DNA of 64,000 bases. Origin: Dyadobacter sp. CY326. Lineage in GTDB: Bacteria > Bacteroidota > Bacteroidia > Cytophagales > Spirosomataceae. Positions within the stretch are counted from its first letter, which is position 1. Every line of letters begins with the position of its first letter. The stretch covers positions 1-64,000 of the forward strand of contig NZ_JAJUXI010000010.1 of assembly GCF_021390515.1 (NCBI RefSeq). The letters are read 5' to 3'. The translations under genes and the position numbers were made by a program. A model generated the notes under the pieces. That model was not told the origin of the DNA and did not search any database. It saw only the letters and a program-made list of their open reading frames with translations. This document shows, one piece after another, positions 26,406 to 34,479 of the stretch.

Positions 26406-28325
26406 TTATCGTTTTGCCGGTGGCACTGGCGCTTGCGGCGCTGCTGGTGCACTAGGCACTTTTGCTGGCTTCGCTGGTTTTGCTGGGGCCACAGCAGCGG
26501 GTGGCGGAGGTGGAGGAGCAACCCTGCCTGTTCCTTTTACTGCTCTTGCCGGGCGCGGCATCCGGGCCAGTCTTGGAGCGCTATCATCTTCAAGTCTGCC
26601 AATTGACTCAGATTCCCTTTCCATTTTACGGCTTATCTCCTGAATGCGATTATCGATTTCCTCGATCTCCTGTTCCAATTTTCGCATGGGCTCTTCCACC
26701 TTGATTTCTTCTTTGCGATTTGCGCTGATTTGCGCGTTCAGCTCCGAGATGGCTTGTTCCTGAACCTTGATTTTTTGTTCAAAATCAGCAAGTTGTTTTT
26801 CGAGATCTGTCTCGCTTGGTTTGGCTGATTGATTGGCTTTATCTTCTCCACGATCAAACAAAGCCGAACGCTTCTCCATCAGTTCGGAGCGAAGCTCAGC
26901 AGCGTGATCCTTTTTCCATTCGATTTTTTCCTGCTCACGCTCAAATCTTTCGACTTCAAACCGATGCTTTTCCATTTCCAGGTTTAATTCCTCCATTCGC
27001 TGGCGAAGTGGGCGCATCTCATTTTCAAACACTTCCATCTGCTTTTGATATTCGTCCAACCGCTTTTGAAGGACTGTATCTTTGGCCATTGAAAATTCAA
27101 ATGCCTGGACGATGTCACCCTCAATCACTGGATCAATGTGAAACGGCTCCATTTCAGCAACTTCGTCAATCTCAAAGTTTTCGTCAAAATCAACCGAAGG
27201 AATTTCCTCAATATCAATCAAAGGCCTTACACGTGCAACGTGCTTTTTGGATGCGTGCTTGATCACCTTTTTGGACTCTTTTTGTTTGTCAACCTTTTGA
27301 GCCACAGCATAAACGGAGATTCCGATGACCAGACTCAAAGCAAATAACATAATGGGCAGGTTTCCGATAGTTCTGGCAGGTTTCGGCGTTAATCCCAAAA
27401 CCCTTTGCACTCTTTGCAAAAGCAATGGTTTTTTGGAAGCAAATGCCATTGCAAAACCGGGTGTATGCTGCCATTCGGCCACTTTTACCAATGCATGCGC
27501 CAGCGACATTTTATCTCCGCAAACACTTAATGCAATGTCGTCACAGCAATGTTCACGTTCTGCGCGGATGCGGTCAGATAACCACCAAATCGCCGGGTGG
27601 AAAAAGAAGACGACTTCCACAAATGATTGTAACATATTGATTAAGTAATCGTTGCGTCGGATATGCGCCAATTCGTGCGCGAGAATTGCTTCGACCTGCG
27701 CAGTTGAAAACCCTGATAGCAGTCCAATCGGAATCAGCACAACCGGACTCAGTGCACCGATAACCATGGGCGTCACGATTTTTGCCGTTTCACGAAATTC
27801 TACTGACTGGGTGATATTCATTTTGGCGGTCATCACACCGAAACGTGCGCGCCATTCTTTGTCCATTACAATGTTCGCTTTGAAACGCAATCGCTCTGTG
27901 AAGATCCATCCACCTGCAAATCGCAGCAGCAGAAATGCTGCGCCAATCAGCCAGCAAACCACAAGCTCATACAGATGTGCGGATATCCACATTTGAACTT
28001 TGAAAGAAAGAGGAAGTTTGTAGTCCGTCACACGGCTTACTGTCGAGCTTGCGAAATGCAAAACATTGGCTGCGGGCTTGCTTGCCATAGCCGCTGAGGT
28101 TGCTCTAAAATAATAATATAAAAACGTAACTGCGGATGCGAAAACCTGAGCGAACAGAAATCCAACGCCTGCAATGTATTTTAGGTTAGCAGATTTGCGG
28201 CGAAGCAGATAAAAACTCGCGACAGCAATGATAGCAATCAATGTTGCCTGCCAGAGCGAATGGATCAATGTCCATCCAAATGAAGCCACGGCAGCTTCGG
28301 TAAGAAGGTTTGGGAGCAGTTTCAT
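26406..28325 (-). CDS. BlaR1/MecR1-like M56 membrane peptidase
   Basis: A 639-residue signalling protease. The N-terminal half has four or five membrane segments, and the cytoplasmic M56 zinc motif HELAH is at residues 217-221, with the third ligand in AEREHCCDDIAL (about 255-266). In known BlaR1/MecR1 this protease triggers removal of the BlaI repressor. Here the C-terminal part is not a penicillin-binding sensor domain: residues about 420-590 form a long charged coiled coil, followed by a Pro/Ala-rich tail. It follows the BlaI-like gene by 2 bp. No beta-lactamase gene is nearby, so the signal is probably different. Confidence 0.9.
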   Translation of the reverse strand: MKLLPNLLTEAAVASFGWTLIHSLWQATLIAIIAVASFYLLRRKSANLKYIAGVGFLFAQVFASAVTFLYYYFRATSAAMASKPAANVLHFASSTVSRVTDYKLPLSFKVQMWISAHLYELVVCWLIGAAFLLLRFAGGWIFTERLRFKANIVMDKEWRARFGVMTAKMNITQSVEFRETAKIVTPMVIGALSPVVLIPIGLLSGFSTAQVEAILAHELAHIRRNDYLINMLQSFVEVVFFFHPAIWWLSDRIRAEREHCCDDIALSVCGDKMSLAHALVKVAEWQHTPGFAMAFASKKPLLLQRVQRVLGLTPKPARTIGNLPIMLFALSLVIGISVYAVAQKVDKQKESKKVIKHASKKHVARVRPLIDIEEIPSVDFDENFEIDEVAEMEPFHIDPVIEGDIVQAFEFSMAKDTVLQKRLDEYQKQMEVFENEMRPLRQRMEELNLEMEKHRFEVERFEREQEKIEWKKDHAAELRSELMEKRSALFDRGEDKANQSAKPSETDLEKQLADFEQKIKVQEQAISELNAQISANRKEEIKVEEPMRKLEQEIEEIDNRIQEISRKMERESESIGRLEDDSAPRLARMPRPARAVKGTGRVAPPPPPPAAVAPAKPAKPAKVPSAPAAPQAPVPPAKR

Positions 28326-28327
28326 GA

Positions 28328-28702
28328 CTAACGATTATTTTCAAGATTATTTAATAATTCGCGTATTTCATCTAATTCCTCTTTCGAAGTCGTGTGGTTG
28401 CCTAGTGCTTGCATAACCATTTGCGCGGCTGATCCCTGAAATGCCGTTTCAACCAATTTGCCCAGCAAGTTTTGCTGCGTCTCCTCCTTACCAAGTAATG
28501 CAACATAAATGTGCGAGCGACCTTGCTCAGTCCGATAAAGCAATCCCTTATCGTGCATAATTTGCATGAGCTTTAATGTTGTCGTGTAACCGACGTCTTT
28601 GGTTGCCGAAAGTGCGTCATGCACGGCACGAACAGTGCTAGGCCCTGCTTGCCAGAGAAAGTTTAAGATTTCTAATTCAGAATCTGTTGGTTTTAAATAC
28701 AT
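28328..28702 (-). CDS. BlaI/MecI-family transcriptional repressor
   Basis: The 124-residue winged-helix repressor starts MYLKPTDSELEILNFLWQAGPSTVRAVHDAL, the typical BlaI/MecI/CopY helix set, with GYTTTLKLMQIMHDKGLL as the recognition and wing part. It should dimerise through its C-terminal helix and bind paired TACGA sites. Three such dyads lie in its own upstream region, the nearest 13 bp before the start codon, so it most likely represses its own operon. The partner M56 protease starts 2 bp after its stop. Confidence 0.93.
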   Translation of the reverse strand: MYLKPTDSELEILNFLWQAGPSTVRAVHDALSATKDVGYTTTLKLMQIMHDKGLLYRTEQGRSHIYVALLGKEETQQNLLGKLVETAFQGSAAQMVMQALGNHTTSKEELDEIRELLNNLENNR

Positions 28703-28714
28703 GGCGTGTTGTTA

Positions 28715-28786
28715 TACGATAATCTTCGTACCAAATGTCTACGAAAAAAATCGTAGTTGCAAGAGGTTGCTACGATTTTTTTCGTA
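28715..28786 (-). promoter_or_regulatory. Three BlaI-type operator dyads
   Basis: Three perfect copies of TACGA-N6-TCGTA occur at 28715-28730, 28740-28755 and 28771-28786, upstream of the blaI-like gene. The two upstream copies have poly-A or poly-T cores. The start-to-start spacings are 25 and 31 bp. The nearest site would overlap the ribosome-binding region. They are the obvious binding sites for the repressor encoded here. Confidence 0.88.
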
Positions 28787-28876
28787 CTTTGCCAATAATA
28801 TTTGTTACAAATTGATTTTCAATCAGTTACCTTGTAATTGAACAAAGTGATTAGAAGCTATGATTAGCAGTAAACA

Positions 28877-28907
28877 AAGAAGTCCTGCATATTTTGCAGG
28901 ACTTCTT
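28877..28907. terminator. Terminator downstream of dnaN
   Basis: A 13-bp perfect stem (28877-28889 with 28895-28907) with a 5-nt loop lies 21 bp after the dnaN stop on the minus strand. An A/T-rich flank is present on both sides. Confidence 0.78.
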
Positions 28908-28927
28908 GTAAAAATAAGATTCGCCTT

Positions 28928-30052
28928 CTAAACGTAAGTGTTCAGCATGACCGGCATAACCAGCATTAGGATGTCTTCATTTTCCTCCTGATCGACTGGA
29001 ATAATTAAACCAGCTCTGTTAGGAGCGGACAATTCGAAAGTGATTGTTTTACTGGAAAGATTTCCTAAAACTTCAATTAGAAACTTGGCATTGAAACCGA
29101 TCTCCATATCATCGCCATTGTATTCGCACATCAGGCGTTCATTGGCCTCATTGGAATAATCAAGATCTTCGGCGGAGATCACCAGGTCATTCAATGACAT
29201 TTTCAAGCGAACCTGATGTGTGGTTCTGTTTGAATAAATGGAAATACGTCTTAGCGAACTAAGAATTTCCATCCTATTAATGGTCAATGTATTTTGATTG
29301 TTCGTCGGAATAGCATTCTCATAATCAGGAAAACGCTCATCGATCAAGCGGCAGATCATGCGAATATTGCCAAAGCTAAAAAATGCATTGCTTGATGTAA
29401 ACTCTGCCTTTACGGGCATATCTTCGGAAGGAAGACAAGATTTCAGCAAGTTCAATGCTTTCCGCTGGATAATCATGGACGTGTCCACTTCTGACTTAAT
29501 ATCCGTGCGGCGATATCTTACCAAACGGTGACCATCGGTTGCCACGAAAGTTGCGTTTTCTGTGCCCATTTGCACAAAAACCCCGGTCATTGCCGGACGA
29601 AGATCGTCGGTGCTTGTGGCGAACAATGTATTAGCGATGGCGGCGCCAAGTGCAGAGGATGAAAAATCAACGGACTGGCCACGATTCACAGCTGGCGTCT
29701 TAGGAAAATCAATCGGATTCTCTCCTGAAAGCTTGTAGCGACCATTGTCAGAAATGATTTCTGTCCCAAAAGTTTCGCTGTTAACCTGCAATGTAATGGG
29801 TTGCTCAGGCAGCCCGCGCAATGTGTCCAGCAATAATTTGGCAGGAATCGCTATGGCTCCTTTTTCAGAAGATTCGACCTCAATTTCAGTGATCATCACT
29901 GTTTGAAGGTCAGAAGCCGTCACGGTTAATGCATTGCCATCAAGAGAAATTAGGAAATTCTCAAGAATGGGTACAATTGGGTTCGTTGAAACGACACCGT
30001 TTATAGCAGACAGCTGTTTGAGTAGAACTGATGACGAAACGACAAACTTCAT
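28928..30052 (-). CDS. dnaN: DNA polymerase III sliding clamp (beta subunit)
   Basis: The 374-residue protein has the length and three-fold repeated domain structure of the beta clamp, which encircles DNA and tethers the polymerase. Typical segments are MKFVVSSSVLLKQLSAINGVV at the start, FVATDGHRLVRYR in domain II, and the C-terminal LVMPVML with the peptide-binding pocket Met/Pro. No dnaA or recF is adjacent, as often seen in Bacteroidota. A TACTTTTG -7-like element lies upstream. Confidence 0.96.
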   Translation of the reverse strand: MKFVVSSSVLLKQLSAINGVVSTNPIVPILENFLISLDGNALTVTASDLQTVMITEIEVESSEKGAIAIPAKLLLDTLRGLPEQPITLQVNSETFGTEIISDNGRYKLSGENPIDFPKTPAVNRGQSVDFSSSALGAAIANTLFATSTDDLRPAMTGVFVQMGTENATFVATDGHRLVRYRRTDIKSEVDTSMIIQRKALNLLKSCLPSEDMPVKAEFTSSNAFFSFGNIRMICRLIDERFPDYENAIPTNNQNTLTINRMEILSSLRRISIYSNRTTHQVRLKMSLNDLVISAEDLDYSNEANERLMCEYNGDDMEIGFNAKFLIEVLGNLSSKTITFELSAPNRAGLIIPVDQEENEDILMLVMPVMLNTYV

Positions 30053-30123
30053 AATTCGTGACGTAAGTGTTTAGATGATAAATTTATAAAATAGCAGATT
30101 TTGAAAAATCGTTTTGTAGGGGA

Positions 30124-30131
30124 CAAAAGTA
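30124..30131 (-). promoter_or_regulatory. Candidate -7 element for dnaN
   Basis: On the minus strand this reads TACTTTTG, matching TAnnTTTG, 72 bp upstream of the dnaN ATG in the short gap to gldG. No matching -33 element was found at the normal spacing. Confidence 0.4.
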
Positions 30132-30159
30132 TGAAAAATTACGGATGAAGCACCTTCCG

Positions 30160-31818
30160 TTATGCGAATTTTCGGGTACGAACTAGATATCGCAGCGCGC
30201 CAAATATTCCGATTAGAGCGATTGGAAGCAATAAATTAAGCGCTTGCCAGAACTTTTTCTCCTCCTGAATCTGGATTTTGTCCAATGCGCGAATGTCGAT
30301 TTGTTTGCCTCGCGCATTGATCAATCCGTTCGCATCGGTCATGTAATCAAGCGCGTGCATGACGAAGTCCTTGTTTCCAAAGGTTTGCTTACTGACCCGG
30401 TCATACCCGAGCGGCAACGGCGCATTCCTTTTATAATCATAATCATTAACAATGAGGTCGCCGTCCGAACAAATGATCACCTTCCCCAGACTTCCTTTTG
30501 ATTTAAATTTGGCCGCTCTCGGGTCACCAGGTAAAATTCGGTTCTCAAAAAGTGAGCTGAATGATCCTTCTAAAAGGATTCCTGCCAACTTCACCCCACC
30601 TCTGTAAGTCGCAGGATCGGGATCTTTGCGCGCTTCATTATAACCCACCAATGCAGGCGCATTAAGCGTCTGAGTGTAAGCTGAGGTCATCAATAATGGC
30701 GTTTTAGCAACATTCGCAGCGCCTCCAACCGTGTCAACAGAGCTTAGAAATCGTGTATAAACTGCGTTGAGGTTTCTTGTAATGGTGTGTTTGCCAAAAT
30801 TGTTGAGCAACGGATAAAACCGCCACGGCATCGGTCTAATTTGCGGTTCCTCACCCATATTGCCCACATTAAGGAGGATTTCGGCGCTATTAATGTCCTT
30901 TACCAAGTTCGTATTCACTCTCGCGCCCCATTTGAAAAAAAGATCGTTGAGATTCAGATCCAATGGTTGCGCATAATTTCCCTCCAAACTCACGCTGTCT
31001 ACGCGCGCGCCATCAATGAAAAACAGTGCTTTGCCGCCGCCAACGATATATTGGTCCAGCTTGAATTTGTCATTTTCCGAAAAAGCGCTGTCCGGCTTCA
31101 ACACGACCAATGCATCCAATCCGTCATAAGATTCCGGATTGTTCATGTCCAGGAAAACGTCGTAATTCTGCTGAATGGTGGCAATGAGGTCGCTCAAACG
31201 AGCAGGAGAAATCTTGGTGTGACTGACAATAAGACCGACCTTTTTGTGCTCCTGATTGCCCAGCAACCGAATGGCTGATGCAATCTCGAACTCGACGCCT
31301 TCATAAGATTGGTTAAGCTGCTCCTCCGGTGAAGTATCTTTCGTTTTGTTCCCCTTCAAAAGCTGCACCGGCACAGATAACGTGTCCGCCTGAACAATTA
31401 CGCCAGGGAAAATGATCTTCTCTGTTCGTTTTCCATCTTCGTTCGAAAAGACATTGGTCGGTGTTAAACCTCTGTCAACCAGATTCAGATATTGCTTTTG
31501 CCTTTGCTCTTCGCTGGTCGCGTCAGATGGATCGGAATAGTTGACAATCAAATGTCCGTTGGCATAGGTCTTAAACTCGTCAAGCGTTTCGCGGGTGGCA
31601 GATTCTAGTCTCTCAAATCCCGCAGGCAAATCGCCGTTCAGGTAAACATTGACGATAATATCTTTGTCCAAATTCCCCAAAAGCTCTTTTGTCGCATCGG
31701 AAATGCTGTAACGCTTGTCCTCGGTAAGATCCAGCCGGAAAAAGAATTGAGAAGACAACCAGTTTAACCCCGCGAGCAAAACCACGATTAAAGCAAACCG
31801 GAGCATTTTATTTTTCAT
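30160..31818 (-). CDS. gldG: Gliding-motility ABC transporter component GldG
   Basis: A 552-residue protein of the GldG family, the extracytoplasmic partner of an ABC exporter (GldA/GldF/GldG) linked to gliding in Bacteroidota. The N-terminus has one membrane segment (residues about 6-27) followed by LTEDKRYSISDATKELL, a family hallmark. The middle forms the ABC-type uncharacterised transporter domain (IFPGVIVQAD, VGLIVSHTK). A second membrane segment near residues 518-540 precedes RTRKFA. gldF is not the neighbouring gene: the upstream neighbour is a PhyH dioxygenase gene. Confidence 0.9.
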   Translation of the reverse strand: MKNKMLRFALIVVLLAGLNWLSSQFFFRLDLTEDKRYSISDATKELLGNLDKDIIVNVYLNGDLPAGFERLESATRETLDEFKTYANGHLIVNYSDPSDATSEEQRQKQYLNLVDRGLTPTNVFSNEDGKRTEKIIFPGVIVQADTLSVPVQLLKGNKTKDTSPEEQLNQSYEGVEFEIASAIRLLGNQEHKKVGLIVSHTKISPARLSDLIATIQQNYDVFLDMNNPESYDGLDALVVLKPDSAFSENDKFKLDQYIVGGGKALFFIDGARVDSVSLEGNYAQPLDLNLNDLFFKWGARVNTNLVKDINSAEILLNVGNMGEEPQIRPMPWRFYPLLNNFGKHTITRNLNAVYTRFLSSVDTVGGAANVAKTPLLMTSAYTQTLNAPALVGYNEARKDPDPATYRGGVKLAGILLEGSFSSLFENRILPGDPRAAKFKSKGSLGKVIICSDGDLIVNDYDYKRNAPLPLGYDRVSKQTFGNKDFVMHALDYMTDANGLINARGKQIDIRALDKIQIQEEKKFWQALNLLLPIALIGIFGALRYLVRTRKFA

Positions 31819-31854
31819 TCAGGAAGATGCGGCTTTTGCCAATTAGATGGAAAC

Positions 31855-31897
31855 AAAAAATGGACGATGCTGTGTCCAGTATTAACGTCCATTTTTT
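31855..31897 (-). terminator. Terminator between PhyH and gldG
   Basis: A 12-bp stem (31855-31866 with 31886-31897) ends in six T in the minus direction. It sits between the PhyH stop and the gldG start and separates the two transcripts. Confidence 0.82.
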
Positions 31898-31935
31898 GCA
31901 AAAATATAAAAAACCAAAAATGAATTGGTTATTAA

Positions 31936-32943
31936 TTATTTCAATACATCCTCAGATTGTGGGAAGACGGGATTATTGTAAATATAAACGCCGTTGTAGT
32001 CCTGCTTAACAGGCACTTGCGTGGTGAAATTTCGGTGATAAGGCAAAGCTTGCTCTGTTGAGTAATGACAAACAAAAGATTTCCTAGTTTGCTCGGGATT
32101 AGTAATGATGGACCCGCCGTGGGCCAATGCAGCATGCCAGATCAGCACATCTCCTTTCTTAATTAGTAAAGTTTCTTTTGGATATTGGTGTTCGGTGCAG
32201 GTTTTATCAAGATATTCAGCAAATTCAAGCGGACTTTTGGTGGAGTCAGGTTTGAATAAAATGCCGCTCCCGAAGTTGAATTTTGGCATTTTATGTGAGC
32301 CAATGTAATAATACAATGGCCCCGAATCGATCTTAATGTCTTCCAACGCAATCCATGCTGCCGCCAAATGGCTTGGAATTTTGGCAGTCACCCACGGGAA
32401 ATCCTGATGCGTAGGCTGCTGGCTTCCATACATGAAAACCAAACTTTGCATTACCACAACCTGCTGATTGAAAATCGCTTCTAGGAATGAGGTGATATAA
32501 GGATGCGTCATCAGCTTTTTGCCAGCCACAGAAGAATTGTGAAAGTCGTTGATTTTGACATATTTACCAAGCAATGCCTGCTTAGGAAATTCTTTGATAT
32601 TGCGTTCTTGATTGGGTTTGAATTCGTCCAGGTCAATGCGGACAGACAGATCGTATTTATCAGGATTTTTCACTAATTTTTGGAAATCGCCCCAGAAACT
32701 ATCGATCAGCTCCTCCGGGATAATTTTCTCCAAAACCACATAGCCATTCTGTTCCCAGCTTCTCAATTTATCAGCCATATCATACGGAACATTAAAGCGC
32801 GGAGGGTTCTTTTTCAAGAATTCACTAATGTTTGGATTTGGCTTGTCAATCCATGGCAGTGTCGCCTGATCAAACTCTTTGAGTGGAAAATAATGGTCTT
32901 TGATTGATTCGGCTTTGCGAATGACACGCTGAACGATGCTCAT
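31936..32943 (-). CDS. Phytanoyl-CoA dioxygenase family protein
   Basis: A 335-residue Fe(II)/2-oxoglutarate dioxygenase of the PhyH family. The iron ligands can be placed: THQDFPW supplies His and Asp, and the distal His is in HAALAHGGS. The RKSFVCHYS region supplies the likely 2-oxoglutarate-binding Arg. PhyH-family enzymes hydroxylate diverse substrates, and in sugar-degrading gene clusters are often paired with DUF1080 and PVC-type cytochromes. It follows the DUF1080 gene by 85 bp on the same strand. No signal peptide is seen. Confidence 0.85.
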   Translation of the reverse strand: MSIVQRVIRKAESIKDHYFPLKEFDQATLPWIDKPNPNISEFLKKNPPRFNVPYDMADKLRSWEQNGYVVLEKIIPEELIDSFWGDFQKLVKNPDKYDLSVRIDLDEFKPNQERNIKEFPKQALLGKYVKINDFHNSSVAGKKLMTHPYITSFLEAIFNQQVVVMQSLVFMYGSQQPTHQDFPWVTAKIPSHLAAAWIALEDIKIDSGPLYYYIGSHKMPKFNFGSGILFKPDSTKSPLEFAEYLDKTCTEHQYPKETLLIKKGDVLIWHAALAHGGSIITNPEQTRKSFVCHYSTEQALPYHRNFTTQVPVKQDYNGVYIYNNPVFPQSEDVLK

Positions 32944-33028
32944 AATGATATGGGTTAGCGAAAATTGACTTTACCAAATATAATCAAAACCACGCGTGGC
33001 GGTCGGCAGAATGCAGTGCAGTTAATGG

Positions 33029-33922
33029 TTACTTATTAAACGTGCAGGCGCTGTTGTCGGGATATTGATAATAGGACTTGTAATTGGACGCTTTGCGATT
33101 CATGCATCCTTTGAGGTTGAGCACCTGAATGTTCCTGAAATCGATCGGATGGCTTTCGGCCTGAAGTGCAATGTAGCCGCTGCCCAATGGCGTGTTGTCC
33201 TTGCGAACCCATTCGTCTTCACTGCCAACTTTTCCGTCTTTAAATGTATGGTTTTTGCCAACATAACCGCCACCGATTTTTGGATTGGTAAAAACTAAAA
33301 CCGTGTCGCCTTCGATCATGTGATAAACAATAGAATCTCCCAAGACAATGGCCTCAGCAGTAACCCATTGGTCGCCATTGTAAGTTTTTGAACTGGAATT
33401 AATGCAATGCGCTTCGTCTACTTTGCCATTGATTTCCACGATGGTTCCTGGTGTGCAAAGGTTGCCTGTGGTCCGTTCACCAGCATTTAAGCCGCCCAAA
33501 TATTGCATTTCCAAAGAAATTGGGAAATCCTGGTCCAAACCAAGGCTGGCAGCTGATTGTGAATGCAGCATAATGCCGCTATTTCTGACATTCCAGGAAG
33601 CGCCGCCTGGCACCTGGTTTCCTGTAAAGCGATATTGAAGTCTGATTTTGTAATGAGAAAAGGGCTTGTTGTAATACATGTGCCCGTATTCAGTCGTGAA
33701 CTTAATGTATTCCTTGTAATTGACTCGGATCATGTTATCCTCGACAATGAAGGTGTTTTTGTAATTGTCATTCACCTTATGCCCCGCAATTTTAATGTCC
33801 CAGCCTGTGAGATCTTTTCCATTGAATAACGATTGCCATTCTTCCTTATCGGCGGCTTTTTGGGCGTTGGATGTTAGGGAGAGGAAAAGTAAGAAAGCTA
33901 CGAGTTTTACGGATTTAAGCAT
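33029..33922 (-). CDS. Secreted DUF1080 (3-keto-disaccharide hydrolase-like) protein
   Basis: A 297-residue protein with a signal peptide (MLKSVKLVAFLLFLSLTSNAQ). The DUF1080 domain opens with EWQSLFNGKDLTGWDIKI and continues through SHYKIRLQYRF, NSGIMLHSQ and GYIALQAESHPIDFRNIQVLNL, which is a jelly-roll lectin-like fold. Some DUF1080 proteins hydrolyse 3-keto-glycosides. A C-terminal tail of about 30 residues rich in Tyr, Asn and Cys (SNYKSYYQYPDNSACTF) is unusual. It probably forms an operon with the PhyH gene downstream. Confidence 0.88.
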   Translation of the reverse strand: MLKSVKLVAFLLFLSLTSNAQKAADKEEWQSLFNGKDLTGWDIKIAGHKVNDNYKNTFIVEDNMIRVNYKEYIKFTTEYGHMYYNKPFSHYKIRLQYRFTGNQVPGGASWNVRNSGIMLHSQSAASLGLDQDFPISLEMQYLGGLNAGERTTGNLCTPGTIVEINGKVDEAHCINSSSKTYNGDQWVTAEAIVLGDSIVYHMIEGDTVLVFTNPKIGGGYVGKNHTFKDGKVGSEDEWVRKDNTPLGSGYIALQAESHPIDFRNIQVLNLKGCMNRKASNYKSYYQYPDNSACTFNK

Positions 33923-34090
33923 ATCAGATGATTAAGGTTTGCCTTTAAACTCAAAGCCTTTAAGTCCATCAATCTAACATAACTCCGTTAAATTTAACGG
34001 CACCGCTTTACCGGCAGCTAATTTGTTTGCGAACGCTAAGACGCGTTGTGTATATTTCTTTTAGATAAGAACACGCACTAGAACCAATAA

Positions 34091-34267
34091 ATGTCACCAG
34101 CAGAAAGGAAAGAGCTCGAAGAAGAGATAATTTATCTAAAATATATTCTCGATTTTTACACTGGATCAGAAAGCGAACTAACAAGTTTGAAAGGACCTAG
34201 ACTGGAAGCACATTTAAATAGTATTTTGGATCGACTACTTGAACTTAAATCAATTCTTGACACATGA
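34091..34267 (+). CDS. Small hypothetical protein, first gene of an overlapping pair
   Basis: A 58-residue frame: ATG at 34091, TGA at 34265-34267. It is strongly helical and charged, starting MSPAERKELEEEIIYLKYIL and ending RLLELKSILDT, so a coiled-coil-like mini-protein is likely. The stop overlaps the next ATG in the classic ATGA arrangement, which suggests translational coupling and supports both genes being real. I recognise no family. The codon pattern is ordinary for the window. Confidence 0.6.
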   Translation: MSPAERKELEEEIIYLKYILDFYTGSESELTSLKGPRLEAHLNSILDRLLELKSILDT

Positions 34268-34479
34268 AGAAACAGATAATCCCTGGTTCTTTGCAAGCTG
34301 CATTCAGCAAATTCTCAACATTGCAAAGTGAGGAAGAAAAAAAAGAATTCTGGAAGGAAATTACCCGGAACAAAGACCAGTTCGCTCCGGGTACATTGGA
34401 TATGGAAATTGAAAAAGGCCTGATAGCCTTGTCCGACCGTGTTGATGAACTTCTAAAAAAAATAAAGCAACCCGTTTAA
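34264..34479 (+). CDS. Small hypothetical protein, second gene of the pair
   Basis: A 71-residue helical, basic-acidic protein: it starts MKKQIIPGSLQAAFSKFS and contains EEEKKEFWKEI and DRVDELLKKI. Its ATG overlaps the stop of the upstream 58-residue gene by 4 bp. Its stop codon ends exactly at 34479, one base before the convergent rnr stop begins at 34480. I cannot name a family. Two tiny overlapping genes resemble a toxin-antitoxin or a nucleic-acid-binding pair, but nothing seen proves it. Confidence 0.62.
   Translation: MKKQIIPGSLQAAFSKFSTLQSEEEKKEFWKEITRNKDQFAPGTLDMEIEKGLIALSDRVDELLKKIKQPV

Noticed and set aside
28740-28786. The poly-A and poly-T cored dyads at 28740-28755 and 28771-28786 as one large terminator hairpin.
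   Set aside because: The three identical spacings and their place before the start codon fit repressor operators better; no transcript is known to end there.
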